From Eretmocerus hayati (taxonomy: Eukaryota > Arthropoda > Insecta > Hymenoptera > Aphelinidae), in the NCBI GenBank assembly GCA_029851415.1, contig CM056742.1, positions 13,371,736 to 13,435,735 of the forward strand: a DNA stretch of 64,000 bases, given 5' to 3'. Below are positions 1-11,400 of the stretch, in pieces. Position 1 is the stretch's first letter; each line of letters starts with the position of its first letter. Under the pieces are notes generated by a model. It did not search any database. It worked only from the letters and a program-made list of their open reading frames with translations, and was not told where the DNA came from. The position numbers and the translations under genes are program-made.

Positions 1-222
1 ATTTAGGCCAGTTTGTGTTTTGCATCCGTCAGAACTCTTCGAGTTTCAACTGGTTTCAGGTAAAATTTGATAAGTGACACATGTGCACGTGCGCAGTTCA
101 TGGATTCAACCTTATTCGAAAACAATGCGCGCTTCAAACTATAAGTCAAGTTTTTGAATGGGTATCGACAAAGTAGTCCACTTAATTAAAAAGTGCATTC
201 ATGATTTCAAAAGTATACTTAC

Positions 223-3154
223 AGCTTTCGATGTGCATCGGGCAAACTTGTACATCGACAGGATAGAATTGAAATTCCATTTGGCAGGCAATTATTGCGT
301 GCATCCGGGCAGAAAAGCGCACAGTTTTATTTTTGTACAACGTCACCGATGAATGCTTACTATTCAAAATTGCAATCTCTAGAATTGATCATCATGAAAT
401 CAGTTACAAGATTAAAATAGACACAAAGAGATTTGAAAAGACATTTGGTGTACGCAATGAGATTGGATGATAAATGGGTTTGAATTCAAGATTTCTTTTT
501 TAACCACAAATTGCTAGATGAAGTGGCTAGTGAGGTATTTTTGTAGCTTTGTTACCACTCTCGGGTTATTATGAGAGAATGCTAAAGAATTTTCAGTCAG
601 TTAAGGTTTCATAAAAAACTAGTTCATACCCGAGACCTTGGAGTTTAAAAAGTATGGATCTGGCTGCCAAATATTGTCAAAAAATTCAGGTGGAAGTGTC
701 ACATAGTCTTCTTCATCTTCGAAAACGTCAAGTGGTATCCTCAAACGAGACTCGGTCCAAGTTTGGTGAATAAACATATCGACTCTGTGGAATATAACTT
801 TTATGTAAATTTTGCTTCAAACTCAAGAAATTCCGACTCACTGATCTTCACACTTATTCAGCTTAATTTTGAACAAAATCAATCCGTTGATAGATATTTA
901 AAAATTATGAGCATAGAATGTGATGGTCAGCGGCAATGGAATTTCTCATCAATTTTGATGGGCCCGATTGAGTGAAAATTAAGAACGATGATTTTCATTT
1001 AGATTTACCGAAAATCCATGTCCTCGACGTTTATGGAGTTTATGTCAACCACGTAGATGTTGAAGTCCACAACTACTGGGGTCCTTGATTTTGTTGGAGG
1101 CCTTATTTCTTCAAAAGACGGTTATAACCAAATTAAATCAAATTTCGGCACATTGGTGGCGAGAATAAAGAGGGGGGGGGGAGGCTGTATATCAGTGATT
1201 CCGTTGAAAGTGTGATTTTCCGTGTTCCAAGTTCCCCCAAGTTTCTGAGGGTTTGAATATGCATTATAACAATTTTCTGGGGTGTATTCTATTGGTGCGC
1301 AACTATGTTGATAGTTTTTGAGTCGATTCTGACGTCCCCGTAATTTGTAGTGCCTGATAAAGGGTCCAAATGTGCATTCCGTCCCCTGTAGAAAACCTAC
1401 CTTTGACTCTTGCATTCACTGCAACGCATATTCAGAGTCGAAAATCCCTATGTGTAGCTATGCACTTCAATTTGTAGTACTTCGAACAACATATTCCACT
1501 ACTTTGTGAGTCAAAATTACTTGCTTAGTTCGCGCACGGACATCCGACATTTTGAAGACAGATTTGCACCGAAACTGCTCGCACAGCACTAATCAGGTCA
1601 GCAAAGTCCCCGATAGTCTACTGAGACTTTCTAACCAATGAGGTTGGTTTCCAGATACTCAAATACACCTAATTCTTGCGCGACATAAACCGGAAACTCG
1701 AATCCGCGGCCGAGTGCACCACATAAACGTGTTTTCCAAATGGCGTACAAAATTTTCGGTCAATTCCGTCCCCATGTTGTGCTCCTCCCCAATGCGCTAT
1801 ATCCCTTTGTGGAACACATCTTCTTGAAGTATTTGGTTGCATTGGATCAAATCTATACGGAAAAGAGTCTACGATTAGTTGGCGTGCCGTGGGAACATTT
1901 CTAAGGCGAAATGTCAATTCCGTCCCCGTCAATTCCGTCCCCTTTACGACCCCTTAAACTCGACATATCTTTGTCCGGCTTCAATTTTGAGCTAAGTAGC
2001 TCTAGGTACTTCCTTTTTATGCCAAAACAAATGGAAACTAACTGCAACGACCCATTAAAACCCGTCTGGGGCTGAAATAATTTTTTGACCCAAATCACTC
2101 CCTACGACGATTTTGGTCCCAAAAAATCACACTTTCGGCGGAATCACTCATATACATAGAGGTGGGTGAGTAGTATTCCTGCTAATGATTATCATGTGTT
2201 CCCCGGATAATGTGGCCAACTCTTACAAAATTTCGTAGAGCTACTAGTCGATTAATGCTCTGTGGCCACACAAATCATTATAATTTATAAAATTGTAACA
2301 ATTTTCGATAAAATAATTAGTAATTAATGAATTTTCCATCAGTGACACTTTTTATTTGATTTTTAACATTAATGATTTTTTGATCAATTTCGGTGAAAAG
2401 TAAAGTTGTCCAAAAATAGAATAACTCGATGCTCTCTAAAATGCGAAAAACTCAATTTTATGGCAATCAGTTGCATTAGAGAAAAATACTGGCGGTGCGT
2501 TATTATCACAACAAAAGTATTGAATTATTCATATCAATAGAACGCGGATCTATGAACATCATGGAAAAAATATGGTCTCACTTATAGCAAAGTAATCATG
2601 ATTTGCATGAAGTTCTTACCTTTTAAATAATGCGGAGGTAGAACCATCCTCGGCCAAGGCTTGGGAATCTCATCATGCGGATTGTAAGAGCTGATTTCGA
2701 GAAATTTATCAACGCACATATTAATTTGGCTGTATCTAATCATAAATTGTTGTCAGGATTATAATCATTATCTACACGACATTATTAATTGATCACACAT
2801 CATAAATTGATTTTAATATCGTATAGGCGTCAAAAGTATTCTCAATAATAGGGCGGTGCCTGCTCAAAAAAAGCTTATTACATTGCCGGATTTAGACACA
2901 AATCGCAAACCACAACAAAATTTTGAAAAATCTTCACTCATAGCCAACTTAATAAGGCGATAAATCAAATTATCCTCCACATAATGATCGGTATTATCAT
3001 TAATAATTGAATAACTGCCCCTTAACAATGTTGAATAAGGTGTGAAAAGCTAATTTCAAATGCACTGATTGATTCTGATTTACCTAGAAGATATCACAAT
3101 AGGAAATGAAACAATGTAAGCGACAAGCCTCGCGACAACAGTCGCATTCTTCAT
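223..3154 (-). CDS. Cys-loop ligand-gated chloride channel subunit (pHCl-2/CG7589-like), 5' half, partial at left edge
   Basis: Coding exons on the minus strand are 3154-3084, 2729-2620, 1108-1009, 784-637 and 355-223. All have GT/AG borders and matching phases, giving 187 residues before a phase-1 donor at 222; the remainder lies left of base 1. Exon 1 encodes a hydrophobic signal peptide (about residues 1-23). The extracellular domain follows, with IRPP at 62-65, a PVVVDFNIYVVDINSI strand, WTESRL, and the segment NIWQPDPYFLNSK. The Cys-loop has Cys167 and Cys181 with exactly 13 residues between them, including YPVD. This family forms pentameric anion channels in the plasma membrane. The RMHAIIACQMEFQ wording fits the insect pH/zinc-gated-like chloride channel group rather than GABA or glutamate receptors. 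That subgroup is inferred from remembered family signatures, and the transmembrane part is not visible. The ATG at 3154 starts the signal peptide. Confidence 0.85.
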
Positions 3155-3439
3155 GGTAACATCTAAGACTAAAAAGCTAAAATTTTTTGCGCGTTCCAAT
3201 CGCCGACTGATACTATAACCGCGTCACGGAGTCCGCAACTTCATTAATTCATCAACGAATCGTTCGTCTTGAAAATTTGCTAATTGTCGAAATTACTGCC
3301 ACGGTGCATATGTCTTTGAGCACGGAAACAAATTTTCTTCTCACATATTGCGCACTGTTTGTGGTTCAACTCTATATAAGCTGGCTACTCGAACTTGAAG
3401 CTTCCGAATCAGACACATTATCGTTTATGTATTTTTGTT

Positions 3440-3651
3440 AGGGTTTTTAACGAAATCTATTTTGAATTCCGTTGAATTTTGTTGAGTTCTATTTAATGGC
3501 CAAATCCATAACGAAATCCCACTCTAAAAATCATAATCATTATTATTATGACCGTTATGATTGTTAGAGTGGGATTTCGTTATGGAATTGGCCATTAAAT
3601 AGAACTCAACGAAATTCAACGACATCCAAAGTGGATTTCGTTAAAAACCCT
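3440..3651. mobile_element. 212-bp hairpin MITE-like inverted repeat
   Basis: Two arms of about 95 bp, starting AGGGTTTTTAACGAAATC and ending with its inverse, flank an AT-rich centre (about 3530-3556). The arms share GAGTTCTATTTAATGGCCAA and ATAACGAAATCCCACTCTAA blocks. The same ATTTTTGTT stretch stands at 3431-3439 and again one base past the right end, consistent with a target duplication. It lies about 290 bp upstream of the channel gene start codon. No coding capacity. Confidence 0.75.
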
Positions 3652-4163
3652 GATTTTTGTTGAAGTATGTCTCCTCTTGATTTCATCCTCTTACAATTAC
3701 TCATTGCCTCTTTGGAATTGTTCAATATACATGGATCAGATTAGTATATTTTGGACAAATCGTGGCCCCCGCAAATTTTTTCGCCAATTTTTTATATGAA
3801 AATAGGTACCAAAAATAGGACTTCCCCAGAGTTTTAGCCCAAAAAAATTGTCCACGCCCACGCTTTTTTTCAGCGTTTCTTGAAACATCGACCGGGAACA
3901 CCGTAGCGAGATCTTCGAGAGCTCATTTTCTGTATTTCAATACCATCTTTTAGGAGAAAAATTGTACGAAACTCCCAGAACAGAATTAGCCTACTCTACC
4001 CCACGATATGTAAAGTCCCATTCTATTCGATTTTTAAATCATTTTAAAATGCATGCCATTGGTGTTTTTTAACTATTGGAACCAAAAACCTCAAGTTGAG
4101 AAGCGAGGTAGATCGGGGGCAGATGGGTACAAGCATGAAAGGTAAACTGATTCAGCCAAACAT

Positions 4164-4273
4164 GAAAGCAAAGATGATCAGATGGGCCGCAAATCCTCAA
4201 GTATTAATGAAAATGTGGTTTTGAATGAAATCAGAGGATTCGTGGTTGATCTGATCATCTTCGCTTTCGTTCG
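4164..4273. repeat. Hairpin with 35-nt arms
   Basis: The left arm (about 4164-4198) contains AAGATGATCAGAT and ends in AATCCTC. The right arm (about 4239-4273) begins GAGGATT and contains ATCTGATCATCTT. The arms pair at roughly 80 percent around a 35-nt AT-rich loop. It could be a short MITE or a small-RNA hairpin; nothing else is recognised. Confidence 0.5.
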
Positions 4274-4497
4274 GGATGATCTTCAAAATTTATTTTGGCA
4301 TACTTGAGAATCATATTGGAACACGGAATGTCCTCTAAAAGAGGTTCACTTTTGGGAAAAAGAATTCAAATGGACAGTTCTTCATATCACTATCAATATA
4401 TATATTTTTTATCAACGCATTTTTAACCTCTTTTTGAGGTTAATCTGCGGGACTTAAGGTGGGGTTCCGAACCACCGAAACCACCGGAAAGAACTTA

Positions 4498-4572
4498 TGA
4501 AATTTGATACGAACCCCAGCCTTCTGCGCTAAAGGCAAGGACCTTATCCACGAGCCACGAGGCCGCGGTGGC
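4498..4572 (-). repeat. tRNA-derived SINE head (possible)
   Basis: Read on the minus strand, the segment has a box A-like stretch TGGCTCGTGGATAAGG. About 30 bases later comes a box B-like GGGTTCGTATC, and GCC...GGC arms can pair between them. Acceptor-stem pairing is not convincing, so this is more likely a tRNA-derived SINE or tRNA pseudogene than a functional tRNA gene. Confidence 0.45.
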
Positions 4573-5062
4573 TATCAATATAAATTGAAACCTCCGAATC
4601 GCTGTAAAAAGTCATACACACGCAAAAGTGAGGGGTTCGTGGAGGTTTCACGCGAAAAATCATAATTATCACCAAGTGTTGATTTGTAAGCTCGACAGAT
4701 GATTTTGTGGTGAACATCTCTCGTTCTAATTAACGAAGCAGTCAAAATAGCTCAAGCCCATGGTCGTATTCTTTTATACAAAATGCAAATATACAGGCGA
4801 AATATCGTCATGTCAAAAACATCTCAGCTATAGCCACTTGTTCCAACATTTGTTCAGTCAAACTTCTTTCCGGTTTGCCAACCAACTCATCACATGCATC
4901 GGATGTGATTTGGAAACTCACAAAGCTTTATGAAACAGTCTCTGACTCTCTGTAACAAATTTTTTCGTAAAAGAGTGATGCAAGTGCTCTGGTGATAATG
5001 GGTCAAATTCGTCATCACCAGAGCATTTGGATCAATTTTTTGACTGGATTAAATAAGTCATA

Positions 5063-5891
5063 CCGTCAAATTGGGTAATTTTGGTACGTTTTCGGTGCTT
5101 TTCATTTTGTTTGGCTCGGCATTCCAACATACGTCTACAAAACCCACTTCTATTAGTAGTCAATCCAAAGCTTACAGTCTCAGCTTTCGATTGATGGGCT
5201 ACAAAGTTCAATTTGATGCGTCTGAAGTGGGGCTATTAGCAGTTTTGTAAGTGTACCAAAGTTAGACCCCGATGGGGCAACTTTGGTAATATCTCAACTC
5301 TACCCACCACCATGTGAGTGAACTAATTTTAATCGTTCAGACGTCTCAATCTAAGCCTTTTGAAACATTTTGAGACCTTGTAGACCATCACTCGACTCAA
5401 GGCAAAATTTCTAGAAGCTGTCATAGGAAGTTGTACCGGAGTTACCCTATCCTCGTGCTTCTTACGTAGAGTGGGGTAACTTTGGTACGTTTTTTCATGG
5501 TTTTTTCCCTGTTTTTCATTCATTAAAATTCCAAATGCTTCAAATACCCCAATGTAACGATGGTTTCTTCAATATGGTGACATATGTGGTCGAAATGTAG
5601 CATTATTCACCCGTAGTTCGTTCCGGAACACTTTTTGCCAGGTACACTAACTGGACCACTCGCGTATCGCTGCTAAATCAGCCTTTTTGGAAAAAGCTTC
5701 CATAAACGACTACAATCATCCACGCGGGATCTACGGTGGCTCAACACATTGTTTATGTGTGTGTTAAGAGAAGAGGATAGGTTTCAGAGCGATATATAGA
5801 ATCATTCATCTTGCCAAACGCAGCTTTGAAAGTCATTTTCCAGGGTTGTACCAAAGTTGCACCCACTGTACCAAACTACCCAATTTGACGG
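5063..5891. mobile_element. TA-flanked terminal-inverted-repeat element, family A copy 1 (829 bp)
   Basis: The left end CCGTCAAATTGGGTAATTTT and a right end that is its near-exact inverse are each bordered by TA, the target preference of Tc1/mariner-type elements. The interior has repeats of the wording GGGTAACTTTGGTAC and no transposase ORF, so it is non-autonomous. A second copy of the same size sits at 26478-27309. Confidence 0.75.
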
Positions 5892-6370
5892 TAGTGTTCT
5901 AATAACATATATAGTCAATTTGACTGATGTTTGAGTCTGTGATCGATCATGATCTGATGAATCGGGCATATCTCATCATCGAGTTTTCTAAACTAACCCT
6001 TCGGATATCAACCCCCTTTATTAAAGTGTTAGTGTTTATGCGTTTTCTTACCAATCAATACCAGTGAGAACTAAACTACCTTATTTTCTTCTTGAACTAT
6101 ATCATTTATCTTTCTTGAAGTGCGATGCTAAACTTTCATGATTTTCATTCATAATGATGTATTCTTAGACAGATGCCTACACGATGAATACATCAAATTT
6201 TCAGTGAAAAAGTTTCTTCCTGTATTTCTTTCCTCTTGGCTCAACTCTTGGTAACTGCCTTTGATGCCTTACACCAGTATAAGATTCTAGTCAGCCCTGC
6301 GTAACAATGGCTGCGTTGGTGCGAAAATATATACTCAGCGGATTTTTCTTTGAGTGATAACTCAAGTAAG

Positions 6371-7147
6371 GTAAGTGTGCCTAATTTTTCCCCACTATTT
6401 TGTTCTGTTCACCATTTTGGCTTGTCTCAAAATTTTTCAACGCAGTGCGTATTTCAAGGCGTACAAAATGAGTTAAGATACATACGTCTAACTTTTACGA
6501 ACTGGGGGTGAGCTATCCCAAATCTCACTTAAAAAGGTTCTTTGTGAGTTTCAGAGGTGTGTCAAATTTGTCCCCACCGTGCATTAGAGGCCTCCTATCG
6601 TGAGATTAGATGAGTTTTTCGTAGAATGGGAATGTTTCGCCTCCCAGGCCTCCTGAAGAGTCGTACCTAGGCTTATTTTGCAGTTTTTTCTATACCCCTT
6701 AAAACTTTTCAAGTCGAGTGGTCGTGTTCCCACGCGCGCAGTGGAGAAAAAATCTAGGAAAAGTCCACGAGAGTACCTCAGGCACACTGCAATTTTTTTT
6801 AGTACCATGCGCGTAAAACCTGTTAAAAATTGAGATTTGCAGTTCTGCAAAGAGCATTGTAAAGCAGGAACAAAGACTGAGAAAATGAACTGAATTGAGT
6901 TAGAATTGGTTGAGCCAATCGTTTCCGGCGTCAGTTTTCATGCCCGAGAAGAGAAAGTCAAGTTTGCAAAAACGATATTTCTGTTCTAAAGAATGTTTAG
7001 GCTGTTCTGATGGATCATTCCAAAATTGTTAATTTTCTATATACTAACATAACAAACCTGACAAAAGTCCGTGGTAAGATCTGCAGCAACTTTCTATCGA
7101 GATCTTGAGTAGGGGCAAGTTAGGCAATGGGGACAAATTAGGCACAT
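6371..7147. mobile_element. Inverted-repeat element, family B (about 775 bp)
   Basis: The left end reads TAAGTGTGCCTAATTTTTCCCC in two blocks, and the right end (about 7120-7147) is the imperfect inverse, with GGGGACAAATTAGGCACATTA. Fragments with the same terminal wording occur near 22330 and 42818. The two inner ORFs of 80-90 codons have no recognisable similarity and are not called as genes. Confidence 0.55.
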
Positions 7148-7525
7148 TAACCCCAACTTTTTGTATTTGGAACATTTTGGTGAATTTTGTATAGTTGATA
7201 AAAAGACACGATGATTTTTCGTTTCATGTGGTGAGAAATCATCAGAGCTTTTAGTTTTGGTTTGCTCCTTTATCCAACTACATATATAGATGAAAATGTA
7301 AGTATCATTCGTGACCCGTTTCCTCAGGATTGCGGGAAACAATAAAAATCACGGCCGTTTAGCTATTCTCCTCTCAACACTGGTCAGATGTTTATGATAA
7401 CCTACGTTTTTTGTGGGGTTCAAATATAAAATTTTCTGGAATGTATTTCTAATTTGAACGTAAGTATTACAATTCTTTTTGCGCAGCAAGCTTATTTTTA
7501 CATTTCTCATAAAACTGTGGTAGTA

Positions 7526-7663
7526 TATAGTATATTATGATACAAGGGCGCAAACGATGGTTTTCGCACTTCGAGTGACTGTTTTAGGCCCGAGCCGCAG
7601 GCGAGGGTCTAAATAGTCACGAGAAAGCGAGAACCGTTCCGCCCGAGTATCATACTATGATTT
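7526..7663. repeat. Dispersed CCCGAGCCGCAGGCGAGGG hairpin, copy 1
   Basis: Arms ATAGTATATTATGATAC and its inverse close a hairpin. Its GC-rich tip is GGCCCGAGCCGCAGGCGAGGG, flanked by GTGACT/AGTCAC and GGTTTTCGC-type blocks. It is a member of a family found at least eight more times in the window. Confidence 0.7.
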
Positions 7664-8464
7664 TTGATCTTCTGTGAGCAAATGAAAAGTGACCACCAGT
7701 GTGCAAACGACTCATTTGCGCACAGATGATCAAAAAGTGAATTTTTGATATGAAATTCTGAAGTGTGGTCTATTTTTAGACTTTCGCTCTGCTAAGCCTA
7801 AGTGACTTGGATTAAAGATCTATACAGGTGATGATTTTAGATTCCAAGAGTGTATAACTAAATCTACTTACAAGACCAATCTCAAGTCCTTAGGAATATT
7901 TTACGACCTTCGGATCATCATTATCATCATCATCATGAATACAGAGTTGAATACAAATTCCCAGTATCTAAAAATAGAGTTCAACAAATCTATAACTATA
8001 ATATTTGCTCAATTCCTCTTATTTCAATAGGAAAATTGAAATTTGCATTGGTTAAAATAGATAATATCTGTCATTGAAAAATGTCCTACTCTTGGCGAAT
8101 GTAAAAACTCGGCGAACATCAGTCATTTTCAAGCCCCAGCTCCCATTAATTGGGAATTGATCCTGGGATATTCTACTAATAGATCGCCAATAAAGTTTAC
8201 CAATTAATGAAGGTACTCTTATCATAAGCTACCGAATCAAGAAAAACGATCAGAAATGGTATCTGGGACTCAACTAGGTATTTTTCTCGCTATTTTTCAT
8301 AGACCATTTTCAGACTAAGTTTTTCCCTAGTTTATTTAAAAATTTGATTAATCATAAGAGCTCTCGACTACTGAGTCTCCTTTGAAATCGACAGATCAGG
8401 AGTGGTTTGGATCAGTATCTCGACGAATTAATAGAAGATCTCATTTCAAGTAACCTACTCAAAC

Positions 8465-11400
8465 ATGGATCAATTCCTGAAGAAATTTGCCGATATTCTC
8501 AAATTGAATGTGCGAGAAAATTTCTATGGCAAACACAATATCTTTCTTTTAAGATTATCAGGGTTATGGCCATATCTAAGATATATGAAAAGAATGATAC
8601 TCCTTTCCTGCTTCATCATCTTGTCGATATCTCACTTGGTACCAATTGTGAGTTAAATTCATACCAGCCTCGATACCAGCTGAGTACTTAAGAAGATATG
8701 CAACCCAAATTTCAAAGTCTGGCTGAAAATTCGTGCGGGGAGAGGGAGGGGGGAGGCTGAACCGCTTCACCGATCTCCAACCTCATATACACGCTATATC
8801 GTTCCGAGTCATGAAAGATACCCCCGCAAAATTTCCAGACCGATTGGTCTACTTACGTATACGACTGGCTCCATTTATTCGGGTCAAAATTCTGAATTTT
8901 TTCGTTAAAGTGCCTCAAATATGGATTGTTTTGAAAAATCGCAAAAATCCTTTTTTGTCTAGATTTTCTTTGACTTTTGCTATCTTTCTTCACGATTCTG
9001 ATGTATTTTTTGATCTGAATAAAATAGTGTTTTTGTGATTTTCCGAAAGAATTGATGTTCTTTGAGTTTCAAGGCATTTTGACGATAGAATTCAGAAATT
9101 TGATCGGAACAAATGGAACTAATCAAACGTAAGTTGAGAGGTTGGTCTGGCATCTTAGTAGTATTTACAATCTTAAACGACAAGGATAGGCTTAGCGATC
9201 CGTGAGGGGGCTGAGAGATAATAAATAAAACAGGACCAAAATATTTTCTCTCAAAAACTGACCACTCTAATGTTCTTCCCCGAGGGAATACATATAACTG
9301 TAGATCTTTAGCCCCCCTCTCCCGAGATTTTTCAGTCCAGACTACAAAATTAGGGTTGCAACTTTTCTTAATAGAATGACTTGTCTACATGAAAAATAAT
9401 AGAATATTGATTCCTAGACAAATATGTATTGATAAAATTATTGATATCATCTCCGACATAGTTTGGGACGCAGAACCCAAATCTATTTTCAGAATTCTCA
9501 AAAATGTGACGTAAGGGAGCAATTCTGGGGACGAATTTGAATTTTGTGTCCCAAACCATTATTGTAATCAATGAATGTAAAATGATACGTACTTTGTTAT
9601 ATTTTTTCCGTTCCAAAGGGCTTACTCTTGAACCAAGTATGGGGCAAAAATCTTATAATTATGGTGCAAAACTTGGGAATTATGATCGCTGGTACCTGTA
9701 TCTTGGTCACTTACATCATGTTACACGTGAGATGTGCCAAGGCATGTTATTAAGTTATGCAAATTTAAATAAGTAGTGTAGTACAAACACATCTGAAAAA
9801 GCCCAATCCCATATAATTCGATCAACTTATATAAAATTATTTTCAAAGTTGAAAGCGTTGATCAATCCCACAACTTGTCTCACATATTCTTACGGAAAAC
9901 GTTCTTAAATCAATGAATAAGTTACGTGCGGGAGAGTAAGAGACGAACTTTTTCCGGTGGTGTATTTTTGTTACGATGAAATTGATGAAGAGTGTTTGGA
10001 AAGTTAAATTTTCACACATTTCATGCTCAAAATGGGGCTTGTCAACTCTTAAGTTGAGGATAGTTCTGATTCTACTTCATCAATAGTTCAGATTACTCTA
10101 CGAAGAAATTTCAAGAACTTGGCAGAATATAAGAAGTAAGGATGACGAAGAGTATCTTTTGAAGCATTATAGACTGGGACATCTGGTTAGCTTTACATTT
10201 ACAGGTACAATTTTGTAAATTGACTGACTTATAGTAGAGACTTTTTTTACTTGTTCATGTTTGCATTCTTTTATCAGACCAGAATCACCGTGTTCATGAA
10301 TTTTTGCATAACACTGATTCATTTTACCGGATATTTTCATCTTCTTGACTTCTTTGAGACTTCGAATAACTGTGCCTATCGAGCGCTAGATGGAGATTTC
10401 AAAATTTCTATTTTTTTTTCTCGGATCGCATGGTGGGTAATGAACTTTGATGGGCCATGATTTCAGAAAGGCTATGCAATTACAGTATACAGCCCTTATA
10501 GAAAACCTGTAAAGGAATCTCTGATAAAACGATGAAATGTATTGAATTTTGTAGAAGTAGTCATTTCGATCCGCAATGTCTGATGATCTTATCATGTATG
10601 TAAGCTCTGCTCATACATCTGTCGAAGTTGAGAAACTTTTACTCCTTGACAAAATACTTATATTCTGAAATTTAGGAGATACAAATACATTGAAGATAAT
10701 TTTGGAAAACATACCTATAATAACCATTGGGTTCAATAAAACCTAATGATGAAATTCTCTTGGTGTTCAGAAAAGTTGTTACTACTCCACATAGGTAGTT
10801 AAATTACCCTCGAAACTCGATCACTAAGTGGCTCAACTCGATACAACACGATGTTTGTGGGTTCAAACGATAGGTATGATACCTCCAATAATCGATATAA
10901 CAAGAATTATTGTTTAAAAATTGAGGCGCGCAATAAATAAACAATAGAAACATGCATTTTTGACCTTTTTCTCGGTTTTTCCACAATAAGTCGGAAAATA
11001 TCAATTTTTCGAAAAAATTTGTGAAATAACATTTTGTAGATCTCCGAAAGATCTACAAAATTGATCTGACCACTTTTCCTCGCAAGCTGCAACCCTTTGG
11101 AGTTATTCCTCATCAAAGTCAAAATCGAATTTGTTTAACACGTTCACTGCGAAGGCGAAATCGCGATTCCAGTCTAGATTGCGAGAGAGTACAAATGCGC
11201 GTTTGAGCAGTTACGGAAGCCAAACCTGTTGGAAAATAATCAGTTTGGCATCTATTTACGGTATTTCCATGAAATTAATTGGGCCCCACCGGTGGGGCCC
11301 ATCGCACACAGAGTTGGCAGCCATCTTTCTGTGCGGTGAGCCCCACAGGTGGGGCCCAGAAAATTTTCTATAACGCTGAGAATATTCATCAGGGTGATAA

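Larger units (their letters stand above)
3155..8464. other. Intergenic region between the channel gene and the odorant receptor
   Basis: The two genes are divergently oriented across this 5.3-kb gap. It holds the repeats listed separately (3440, 4164, 4498, 5063, 6371, 7526) and a short TCATCA run near 7917-7935. I see no further coding exon. Confidence 0.6.

Noticed and set aside
1..61. Minus-strand reading LKPVETRRVLTDAKHKLA at the left edge
   Set aside because: It looks coding-like, but it does not fit the next expected channel exon and has an in-frame stop. It is too short to assign.
8407..8691. 94-codon plus ORF overlapping the first receptor exon
   Set aside because: It is in a different frame from the receptor, whose ATG at 8465, GLWPY motif and GTGAGT donor fit far better.
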